From NCBI GenBank assembly GCA_039026555.1, contig JBCCMB010000105.1:1-9908 (forward strand): 9,908 nucleotides of DNA. Direction: 5' to 3'. A program made the translations under genes and the position numbers. Within the stretch, counting starts at the first letter, position 1. The number at the start of each line of letters is the position of its first letter. Under the pieces are notes generated by a model that ran no database searches, had not been told where the DNA came from, and was given only the letters and a program-made list of their open reading frames with translations. The DNA comes from JBCCMB01 sp039026555 (GTDB lineage Bacteria; Pseudomonadota; Alphaproteobacteria; Caulobacterales; Hyphomonadaceae). Below, piece after piece: positions 1-6,170 of the stretch.

Positions 1-285
1 CGCGTGACCGACCGGCTCAACGCCAAGCTAGACTTCTGGCGGGCGAAACTCCCATCAGGATCAGATTTCGACGATCATCTGCGTCTCTTCTCTCATCAAA
101 GCTATGAGCACATTCTGTTCGGAATGGGCTTTGAAAGCGTGTTGACGGGTTCGCCTAGAAACGCCAGCGACGCGCCTGCGACGCCATCCGCGAGCGTTGA
201 ACGCCTTGTTAAAGTCGGCCGCCAACAATTGCCGTCGCATGAGGACTGGCTTCGACAGGAAATCGGGGCCGAATTGCCGGGCTAG
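1..285 (+). CDS. Tryptophan-halogenase-like flavoprotein, C-terminal fragment (5' end outside window)
   Basis: The frame is open from base 1 and ends at TAG 283-285, so about 94 C-terminal residues are visible and the start lies upstream of the window. No FAD or active-site motif falls inside this piece. Identification rests on similarity to the C-terminus of the complete paralogue at 282-1811: both have a W-x-x-K-x-P-S-x-SDF stretch, then LFSH..YE..L.GM, then an APATP/LPATP segment, and end in LPSH(E/D)DWLR. By eye about 19 of 33 residues match over the first block. In the family this region is the helical C-terminal part of flavin-dependent tryptophan halogenases (Trp_halogenase, PF04820). 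The gene converges on its paralogue and overlaps it by 4 bases. The Met at base 4 (GTG) is an internal Val of the longer frame, not a start. Function by family only; halogenase activity is not shown. Confidence 0.85.
   Translation, partial: RVTDRLNAKLDFWRAKLPSGSDFDDHLRLFSHQSYEHILFGMGFESVLTGSPRNASDAPATPSASVERLVKVGRQQLPSHEDWLRQEIGAELPG
282..285. other. Shared CTAG: overlapping stop codons of convergent paralogues
   Basis: The palindrome CTAG supplies TAG (283-285) to the plus-strand gene and TAG (284-282 read on minus) to the minus-strand gene. The two halogenase-like genes therefore overlap tail to tail by 4 bases, with no room for an intergenic terminator on either side. Confidence 0.95.
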
Positions 286-1811
286 GCCGGCGGAGCATAC
301 GCCTCGCCCAATTCCGCCCGCAACCAATCATCATGGCTCGGCAGAACGCGCCGACCCTGCGCGACCGCGCCCTGCACATCCCGCGGCACGGGCGTCGCGG
401 GCAGACGCGCGGGGTCGATATTGGCGATCCGCTCACGCCCATGATCCATGCCGTAAAGCACGTATTCGTAGGTGTGATGGGAAAAGAGCTGCAAGCTGTC
501 GTGAAAATCCGAATGGGAGGGGGATTTCAGCTTCCAGGTTTCCAGCCAGCTCGCCAGTCGATCAGGGATCCGGTTCGGCTTAGAGACCTCGCGCCAAAAC
601 GCCGTGTCTGTGCGACGCGTGATGCAGTAGTGCAGCACCACGAAATCCAAGATCTCCTCATAGCGCTGATCTATGATTGCATTAAAACGATCCGCCAGCG
701 GCTGCATCTCGCCGCCGAAGGGGAAATACTCCGCCAAGGTCGCAGCGGACAATTCGACCAGGAATAATCCGGTCGATTCCAGGGGCTCTATAAAGCCGGA
801 CGACAAACCGATCGCCACGCAATTGCGGGTCCAAGGTTGGATCCGTCGGCCCGTTCGGAATTTCAGCGTGCGCGCCGCGATATCGTCGCTATGCGGACCC
901 TCAAACGCGCGCAATTCGGCTTCTGCGGCGTCGTCATCGATAAATCGGCTAGAATAAACATAGCCAACGCCGCGTCGGCTCGCGAGGCCGATATCCCAGC
1001 ACCAGCCGGACGAAAGCGCCGTCGCCGTCGTGTATGCTTTGCGCGCGCCCGGCCAATGCGCATCATAAGGCACGCGCATCGCCACCGCGCGGTCGCACAT
1101 CAGATAGTCGGAATAATCCTCATACCCCGCCTTCAAAGCGCCTTCGATAAGCAGCGCGCGAAATCCGGTGCAGTCGATGAACAAATCGGCTTCCAGGCGC
1201 TCCCCGCTTTTGGTTTTGACCGCCGCGATGTCGCCATGAGGCGCCATCTCAACGTCAACAACCAGATCGAGGACATGTTTGACCCCGCGTCCCACGGCGA
1301 GATCACATAAGAAGCCGGCCGTCTTCTCCGCGTCCATATGATAGGCGTAGGAGAGCGGCGATTGGTAGTCTTGCGCGCCCTTCGGCTTGGCCGAACGTCC
1401 ATCATCCGCCAGCCAGGGTTGCGCCGAAACCGTGTGCGCAAACGGGGTGGAGCGATCCGACGTCATCCAGCGCAAGCCCGACCGGTCCAGCCGCCCTTTC
1501 TGACGGCGGTCGAAGGGGTGGTAGTAATGCTCCCCCGCCCCATCCAGCCAGTTCACGAATTTGATCGCCTGCTTAAACGTGGCGTCCGCAGCTTTCATGA
1601 AAGTGCGTTCGTCGGCGCCGATCGACGCCATCGTGTCGCGCACGCTCGGCACCGTCGCTTCACCCACGCCAATGCGGCCGATATCGGGGCTTTCGATCAC
1701 CGTGATGTCGACAGCCTTCGCCGTTTTCCCGTTGAGTACGGCGTCCAAATAAGCGGCTGTGATCCAGCCCGCCGAGCCGCCGCCCACCACTAATACGCGC
1801 TTCAGCGCCAT
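282..1811 (-). CDS. Tryptophan-halogenase-like FAD-dependent protein (PF04820 type)
   Basis: This is a complete protein of 509 residues, close to the usual ~500-540 for flavin-dependent tryptophan halogenases. The N-terminus has a dinucleotide-binding motif GGGSAG (10-15), followed by RIGVGEATVPS, the FAD-contacting GxGEATxP segment. Lys80 in ATFKQAIKFVNW aligns with the catalytic Lys79 of PrnA, and Glu345-Ser346 in EPLESTG with Glu346-Ser347. The WxWxIP signature appears as WCWDIG (270-275), with Gly replacing Pro. No signal peptide is visible, so it is presumably cytoplasmic and would need reduced FAD from a separate reductase, none of which lies in the window. I chose ATG 1811 over an in-frame ATG at 1835 because GGAG sits 7 bases before it, while the upstream ATG has no Shine-Dalgarno. 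Family members occur beside TonB-dependent receptors in carbohydrate loci, where their role is unclear; chlorination of tryptophan should not be assumed. Confidence 0.9.
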   Translation of the reverse strand: MALKRVLVVGGGSAGWITAAYLDAVLNGKTAKAVDITVIESPDIGRIGVGEATVPSVRDTMASIGADERTFMKAADATFKQAIKFVNWLDGAGEHYYHPFDRRQKGRLDRSGLRWMTSDRSTPFAHTVSAQPWLADDGRSAKPKGAQDYQSPLSYAYHMDAEKTAGFLCDLAVGRGVKHVLDLVVDVEMAPHGDIAAVKTKSGERLEADLFIDCTGFRALLIEGALKAGYEDYSDYLMCDRAVAMRVPYDAHWPGARKAYTTATALSSGWCWDIGLASRRGVGYVYSSRFIDDDAAEAELRAFEGPHSDDIAARTLKFRTGRRIQPWTRNCVAIGLSSGFIEPLESTGLFLVELSAATLAEYFPFGGEMQPLADRFNAIIDQRYEEILDFVVLHYCITRRTDTAFWREVSKPNRIPDRLASWLETWKLKSPSHSDFHDSLQLFSHHTYEYVLYGMDHGRERIANIDPARLPATPVPRDVQGAVAQGRRVLPSHDDWLRAELGEAYAPPA

Positions 1812-1847
1812 CTTGCGTCTCCACACCTTCGCCATGAGCCTAGCGCC

Positions 1848-1885
1848 AAAAGAAAGGCCGTCGACCCCGAACTAGGGCGACGGCC
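1848..1885 (-). terminator. Intrinsic terminator downstream of the TonB receptor gene
   Basis: A perfect 8-bp inverted repeat, GGCCGTCG (1856-1863) with CGACGGCC (1878-1885), encloses a further CCC/GGG pairing after one bulged A. On the minus strand the stem is followed directly by TTTCTTTT (1855-1848), the arrangement of a rho-independent terminator for transcripts leaving the TonB-receptor gene. It lies 66 bases past the receptor stop and 37 bases before the halogenase start, so it should separate the two genes or limit read-through between them. Confidence 0.8.
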
Positions 1886-1912
1886 AGATGGTACGCTAGA
1901 GGAATTCCATGA

Positions 1913-1936
1913 CGCGGCCGCCCTCACACGGCCGCG
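1913..1936 (-). other. Second GC-rich hairpin just after the TonB receptor stop
   Basis: CGCGGCCG (1913-1920) and CGGCCGCG (1929-1936) form a perfect 8-bp stem with an 8-base loop, starting 15 bases past the receptor stop. No T-run follows on the minus strand, so it is not an obvious intrinsic terminator by itself. It may protect the mRNA 3' end or work with the terminator hairpin at 1848-1885. Confidence 0.6.
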
Positions 1937-1950
1937 CCAATTCAGGCCGC

Positions 1951-4794
1951 CTAGAACTGAGCCCGCAGACGCAAGCCGTAGATGCGCGGGGAGTTCAGAT
2001 ACCGGATATTCACCGAGTCATTGATGAAGCCCTTGGTCGAGAACGCTTCTTCAAAAACGTTCTCCACATAGCCGTCGAGACGGAATTGCTCCTCATCGCC
2101 GAAATTCAATCCCGCGTTCAGATTGAAGAGAGCGAAGCCGTCAATGTCGTCCCTCCAGAACAGAGGCGTCGCATCGCCCCCGCATCCCGCGCAATTGGCG
2201 ATCGCGCCATTATTATTCGGCGTTGCGGTGACGTTCTCCAACGCGACCGTCGACACGCTGCCGTCAGCTTCGCGGATATAGCCTTGATTGTTGAACGGCG
2301 AGAGGAAGTACTCGCTGCGATAAACCATGCTGACCGTCCAATCGAAGGAGGACAGCGACGGGATTTGCGTCCAATCGATATCGATCGTTTGCGATAGACG
2401 AAGGTTCAAATTTACGTCCGACGTATTCTGCAGCTTGTTGCCGTTCAGATTGACGCCGACCACAGTGCCGTCGCTGTTCGGACCAATGCCCGTGCGCGGA
2501 TCCCGCACATTCGTGTCGTCGAACTCGCTGTCCATCAACAGAAGATGACCGCCGGCGCTGAACCCGTAGGGCAGATTGACGTCGGCTTCGAACTCGATCC
2601 CCCAAACCGCAGCGTCGCCTATATTGTCGGTGATCACTTCTTGCGTGGTCGCATCAGGGTTAAGCGGGGTTGGGCTCGGCACGTCGACCAGGAATTGTTG
2701 GATTTTATCCGAATAGTCGTAATAGAAGGCCGCCGCGTTCAACCGTACAGGCGTTCCGTTGAAATCGAATACGTTCTTGGAGCCGATCTCATAAGATGTG
2801 ACCGTCTCGCTGTCCCAAATGATGTCGAGCTGCTGGTTTTCAAACACGCCGCCGCCGAGGTCGGTGCTGACGCGTAGAGGAACGTTTACGCCGCCAGACC
2901 GCGTACCGGTCGAAATCGTCGCATACAGCAGATTGTCTTCGGTCAGGTCATACTCCGCGCCGATCCGCCAATTGACGTAATCATCCGACACTTGGTTGGT
3001 CGCCGTGAGTTCGGTGACATCGGCCGTGCCCGCATCATCATGCGAGGACGTGATGATCACTTCGCAGAGGCCGTCATTCGCCGGTTCCTGACAGCTGGCC
3101 AGGAAGGTGCCCCACGTATCGCCGAGACCAAAGCTGGCGACGCCGTCGAAGAAATAGTCAATGCCGATCGGATCGCCTGGCGTGATGGTGTCCAAACGGA
3201 TGCTGCGGCCGCCCGGATCCGTCAGACGGAAACCCGGCTCGCCGATAATCAGATCAGACGGCTCGTTGAACGATGCGTTGAACAGATCCGCATTAAAGTT
3301 GAACTGATACTGCGCGTTCGAGGAGTTTTGGGTCTTCTCTTCATCCGTGAAGCGTAGGCCGGCCTTAACGCGGAAATCATCGGTCACGTCATAAGTGCCG
3401 TCCGCGTAGAAGGCGAGCGTTTCGATCTCGGAATCATCCGCGCGGTCTTCGCCGCCAAGACCGTTTTGCCAGCAGGAGAAAGTGTTCGGCCCCAAAGGCG
3501 CATCGGCGCCCAAGAAGTCGGAATTGCCGCAGAAACCGTTGCCGATGTCCCAAGAGAGGAAATCGTAATCTTCCTGGAAGTAGAACACGCCGGCCGTCAG
3601 CTGGTGACGGTTCCAATCCGAAAAATAGCGGATTTCATGGCTCGTCGCTTCAGAATTTTCCGCCTGATGGAAAGTGTCGTTCACGAGGAGATTACGCTGC
3701 GGGTTGACGCCTGATGCGATGAACGCAGCTTCCGCCTCCGAACCCGGATAAACCTGACCCAACTGCCATTCGCGCGAGGCGTTGCGGTTATAGGCGTCCA
3801 CCGAGTTGAACGCGCCTTGATACTCTACGCCGAAAGTGTCGAAATTATAGGTCAGCGTGGTGAGGAAAGTGTCGTATTCGCCGAGGAAATCGCCTTCCGT
3901 ACGGAAGTATTGGTTCCAAGGATCATCCAAATCCTCAATCGTTTCACCCGCCGATAAAGCGCGGCCTGAGAAGGCGCCAGGATCGCCCGAGCTGTTCACC
4001 TCAGCGCCTGAATAGGTCACGTCTGCGGTGAAACGATCATTCGGCTGCCAGCGAATGGCGATGCGGCCAGCCACATCGTCTTGCGAACTTGGCGTTTCGA
4101 AATCATCGCCGCCGCCGAACTCGTTCGTGTAGAGGCCGTCATGCTTCTTCGACCATAAGGAGCCCCGCACGCCGAGCTGGTCATTGATCGGAATATTGAC
4201 GACGCCCTCAAATTCGCGGCCGTCGAAATTGCCTGCGCCGACCATCAAATAGCCGCCAAACTCTTCAAGGTCGGGTTTGTTGGAGATGATGTTGATCGTG
4301 CCGCCAGCAGCGTTGCGGCCGCGCAGCGTGCCTTGCGGACCTTTATTCACCTCAACGCGCTCCACGTCGAAGAAGAGCGGGCCGATGCCGCGCGGGCGGG
4401 CAAGGTAAACGCCGTTATAGTGCGTCGCAATCGACGGGTCGGACGAAAAATCGCTGTCGGTCGAGCCGATGCCGCGCAGGAAGACTTCCACCTTGCCTTC
4501 CTGGTTCGCGATCTGAAGACCTGGCACGACGTATTGCAGATTCTCAAAATTCGAATTGACGCCTTGCTGCAGCAAGTCTTCGAACGAGAACGCCTGAACC
4601 GTCGCGGCGACGTCTTGCAAGTTTTGCTCGCGACGCTCCGTCGTCACGATCACCGCATCCATCGTCATGCGCCCTTCTGAGGCGCCGTCGCTATCCTGGG
4701 CGTAAACTGGACCTGCGCCGGCGCACATCATCGCCAGGCCGGTCGCCGCACTGGTCAAAAGACCTGCACGTGAAAATTTCATTGGGGTTTGCAC
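1951..4794 (-). CDS. TonB-dependent outer-membrane receptor, probable maltodextrin/alpha-glucan oligosaccharide transporter
   Basis: The protein has 947 residues from a GTG start. A signal peptide (MKFSRAGLL..., cleavage likely after VYA at about residue 32) precedes a TonB-box-like DAVIVTTERR (46-55). A plug domain follows (about 56-175) with the typical VERVEV...GPQGTLRGRNAAGGTINI stretch. The rest is a beta-barrel ending in the usual C-terminal Phe (RLRAQF). There is no N-terminal signalling (STN) domain, so a FecA-like sigma/anti-sigma circuit is unlikely. Three close cysteine pairs (422/441, 568/577, 868/871) lie in probable extracellular loops. The start is placed at GTG 4794 because GGGAGG (4803-4808) is 8 bases upstream; ATG 4782 would leave 20 bases and the 4884 start has no support. 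The substrate is inferred from the neighbouring GH13 enzymes and LacI regulator. The receptor class is firm, the ligand is not. Confidence 0.9.
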   Translation of the reverse strand: MQTPMKFSRAGLLTSAATGLAMMCAGAGPVYAQDSDGASEGRMTMDAVIVTTERREQNLQDVAATVQAFSFEDLLQQGVNSNFENLQYVVPGLQIANQEGKVEVFLRGIGSTDSDFSSDPSIATHYNGVYLARPRGIGPLFFDVERVEVNKGPQGTLRGRNAAGGTINIISNKPDLEEFGGYLMVGAGNFDGREFEGVVNIPINDQLGVRGSLWSKKHDGLYTNEFGGGDDFETPSSQDDVAGRIAIRWQPNDRFTADVTYSGAEVNSSGDPGAFSGRALSAGETIEDLDDPWNQYFRTEGDFLGEYDTFLTTLTYNFDTFGVEYQGAFNSVDAYNRNASREWQLGQVYPGSEAEAAFIASGVNPQRNLLVNDTFHQAENSEATSHEIRYFSDWNRHQLTAGVFYFQEDYDFLSWDIGNGFCGNSDFLGADAPLGPNTFSCWQNGLGGEDRADDSEIETLAFYADGTYDVTDDFRVKAGLRFTDEEKTQNSSNAQYQFNFNADLFNASFNEPSDLIIGEPGFRLTDPGGRSIRLDTITPGDPIGIDYFFDGVASFGLGDTWGTFLASCQEPANDGLCEVIITSSHDDAGTADVTELTATNQVSDDYVNWRIGAEYDLTEDNLLYATISTGTRSGGVNVPLRVSTDLGGGVFENQQLDIIWDSETVTSYEIGSKNVFDFNGTPVRLNAAAFYYDYSDKIQQFLVDVPSPTPLNPDATTQEVITDNIGDAAVWGIEFEADVNLPYGFSAGGHLLLMDSEFDDTNVRDPRTGIGPNSDGTVVGVNLNGNKLQNTSDVNLNLRLSQTIDIDWTQIPSLSSFDWTVSMVYRSEYFLSPFNNQGYIREADGSVSTVALENVTATPNNNGAIANCAGCGGDATPLFWRDDIDGFALFNLNAGLNFGDEEQFRLDGYVENVFEEAFSTKGFINDSVNIRYLNSPRIYGLRLRAQF

Positions 4795-4802
4795 GTCGAC
4801 TA

Positions 4803-4808
4803 CCTCCC
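4803..4808 (-). promoter_or_regulatory. Shine-Dalgarno of the TonB receptor, deciding a GTG start
   Basis: The minus strand reads GGGAGG, then TAGTCGAC (8 bases), then GTG at 4794-4792. The first signal-peptide ATG is four codons further on. The strong SD at normal spacing favours GTG; initiation at ATG 4782 would need an unusually long spacer. Confidence 0.75.
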
Positions 4809-4852
4809 ATTTGTCGTTATCCGCCGCCCCTTGTGTGCGACTGGTATCGTTA

Positions 4853-4872
4853 CGCAAATTATCGCAAATTAT
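4853..4872. repeat. Perfect tandem 10-bp repeat CGCAAATTAT x2 over the candidate -10
   Basis: CGCAAATTAT occurs twice without a gap (4853-4862 and 4863-4872). The period equals about one helical turn, so a regulator would meet both copies on the same DNA face. The junction supplies the ATTATC that reads as GATAAT on the minus strand. Confidence 0.7.
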
Positions 4873-5036
4873 TGACACGCACAAACAAAAATTTGCAGCC
4901 AGACCCTTAAAACGAAGGGAATCTCGACGTGATGCGTCACTTCAAATCGACGCAAACTACCATCCAATGGCCTTTATTGTAAGCAGAATGCCGATTTTGG
5001 ACGCCAAAGACGGCGTCGACCGCGCGCCGCCATTTA

Positions 5037-5050
5037 TGCAAATATTTGCA
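5037..5050. promoter_or_regulatory. Perfect 14-bp palindrome, operator candidate
   Basis: TGCAAATATTTGCA is fully self-complementary and shares the GCAAAT half-site with the tandem repeat at 4853-4872. It lies 41 bases past the LacI stop and about 240 bases upstream of the receptor start. The size and symmetry suit a dimeric regulator, though the AT centre differs from the central CG common in LacI-family operators. Which protein binds is unknown. Confidence 0.5.
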
Positions 5051-5091
5051 AAATATCGATCAGGTTGAGGCTTTTGCGCAACAGTGCGCCG

Positions 5092-6120
5092 CTATCCGCC
5101 GCAAGATTCACGAATGATCAGCTCGGTCGGCACGCGCTCCGAGCGGCTTGGCGCGCCGCCAGCGTCTAAAAGCTTCGACACCAACAAACGCCCCGCCTTC
5201 GCCGTATCCTGATCAATGGTGGTCAGCGCCGGCCGCGAATAGCGGCTAAACGGAATATTGTCGTAGCCCACAACGGAGATATCGTCGGGAACCGATTTGC
5301 CGACCCGGATCAACGCCGACACGGCGCCAAGCGCGATCAAATCGCTCGCCGCCACGATCGCGTCGAAATCCACACCACGCCGGATCAGCGCATCGACGGC
5401 GGCTTCGGAGCTTTCCACTTCGAAATGCGCCGGCACGACAAGGTCGGGATCCACCCCCAATCCGAACTCATTCAACGCGTCTGCATAGCCGCGATAGCGC
5501 TGCATCGCTTCGGGCGCTTCCGTATCGCCTAGAAACACAATCCGCTTGCGTCCTAAGCGGGCGAGATGCAGCGCCGCGCGCCGTCCGCCCGCTGGATTGT
5601 CGCTTCCGACGGAGCAATAGCTCTGCTCCGGCATTTCAGCGCCCCAAACAACGAACCGCTCTTCGGAGCTTGCAAGGCTGTTAAATGCACCGTGGAGCGC
5701 GCTCTGCCCGATGAAAACGACGCCGTCCGCACGGCTGGTGGTCAGCGCATACGCCAAATCATCATAAGTCACGGGCGAGGTATGGCTCACAAGGAGATCG
5801 CAGCCGCGATCACGCGCCGCATCGCCAACGCCCGCCATCAATTCGGCTAAAAATGGATCCGCGACGCGCGCGTCCCGCCCTTGCGGACGCGGCACAACGA
5901 CAGCGATCGTTCCATCTGCGCCGATCGGCCCCGCCGGCATGTATCGACGAAACGGATAATCCAATTCGCGCGCGAGCTTCCAGATCGCCTGCTTTGTCCG
6001 CATGTTGACAGCGGGGCTGTCGTTTAGAGCGCGCGAAACCGTTGAAATAGAAACGCCGGCGCGCGACGCCAAATCCTCCAGCCGGGTTGTCCGCTTATCC
6101 TCAGGATCGCCGTCTGACAT
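5092..6120 (-). CDS. LacI-family transcriptional regulator of the alpha-glucan locus
   Basis: The protein has 342 residues, normal for LacI/GalR regulators. The N-terminal helix-turn-helix is TRLEDLASRAGVSISTVSRALN (about 12-33), with the family's V-S-x-x-TVSRALN recognition helix. A periplasmic-binding-protein-like effector domain follows, with family landmarks VGSDNPAGG (171-179), AASDLIALGAVSAL (257-270) and VVGYDNIPFSRYSRPALTTI (283-302). The segment after the HTH (LDYPFRRYMPAGP) lacks the usual YxPNxxARSL hinge-helix sequence. ATG 6120 is supported by GAGGA (6133-6129) 8 bases before it. The gene follows the alpha-glucosidase by 50 bases without a terminator, so it is probably the last gene of the amylase operon and may be autoregulated. 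The likely role is a cytoplasmic repressor responding to maltose, maltodextrin or a derived sugar; effector and operators are inferred from context. Confidence 0.92.
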   Translation of the reverse strand: MSDGDPEDKRTTRLEDLASRAGVSISTVSRALNDSPAVNMRTKQAIWKLARELDYPFRRYMPAGPIGADGTIAVVVPRPQGRDARVADPFLAELMAGVGDAARDRGCDLLVSHTSPVTYDDLAYALTTSRADGVVFIGQSALHGAFNSLASSEERFVVWGAEMPEQSYCSVGSDNPAGGRRAALHLARLGRKRIVFLGDTEAPEAMQRYRGYADALNEFGLGVDPDLVVPAHFEVESSEAAVDALIRRGVDFDAIVAASDLIALGAVSALIRVGKSVPDDISVVGYDNIPFSRYSRPALTTIDQDTAKAGRLLVSKLLDAGGAPSRSERVPTELIIRESCGG

Positions 6121-6141
6121 GCTCTAATTCCTCTTGATGCG

Positions 6142-6151
6142 GGCGATCGCC
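6142..6151. promoter_or_regulatory. 10-bp palindrome in the glucosidase-LacI gap
   Basis: GGCGATCGCC is perfectly symmetrical and lies in the 50-base space between the alpha-glucosidase stop and the LacI start, with a second short palindrome GACGTC at 6161-6166. It could be a local operator for lacI-type autoregulation or be chance in GC-rich DNA. No T-run follows, so it does not look like a terminator. Confidence 0.25.
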
Positions 6152-6170
6152 GCGATGTCGGACGTCATAC

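Larger units (their letters stand above)
4795..5091 (-). promoter_or_regulatory. Intergenic control region between the LacI gene and the TonB receptor gene
   Basis: These 297 bases hold no convincing gene. They contain the receptor's Shine-Dalgarno, a candidate minus-strand -10 GATAAT (4863-4858) with a weak TTTGTG -35-like element 16 bases before it, a tandem 10-bp repeat, an inverted copy of its core AATTTGC (4890-4896), and an AT-rich perfect palindrome at 5037-5050. An imperfect palindrome GTGATGCGTCAC (4929-4940) and a small hairpin GACGCC/GGCGTC (5000-5017, no T-run) are also present. The clustering of GCAAAT elements over the presumed promoter suggests operator sites, most simply for the adjacent LacI protein. 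No promoter or binding site is proven. Confidence 0.55.

Noticed and set aside
1812..1835. Eight-residue extension of the halogenase to ATG 1835
   Set aside because: There is no Shine-Dalgarno before 1835, while GGAG sits 7 bases before ATG 1811. The GGG motif also falls at the usual distance from the shorter start.
4872..4877. TTGACA on the plus strand as a -35 element
   Set aside because: No acceptable -10 is found 16-18 bases downstream, and no plus-strand gene follows in the intergenic region.
5000..5017. GACGCC/GGCGTC hairpin as terminator of the LacI gene
   Set aside because: The 6-bp stem is not followed by a T-run on the minus strand, and it lies about 75 bases past the stop. Too weak to call a terminator.
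4811..5068. Plus-strand 85-codon open frame across the receptor-LacI intergenic region
   Set aside because: It begins with TTG without a Shine-Dalgarno, its translation shows no recognisable domain, and it covers the candidate promoter and repeats. It is best read as a chance open frame.
5076..5089. GCGCA/TGCGC hairpin directly after the LacI stop
   Set aside because: A 5-bp stem with an A-rich rather than T-rich flank on the transcribed side; likely chance in GC-rich sequence.
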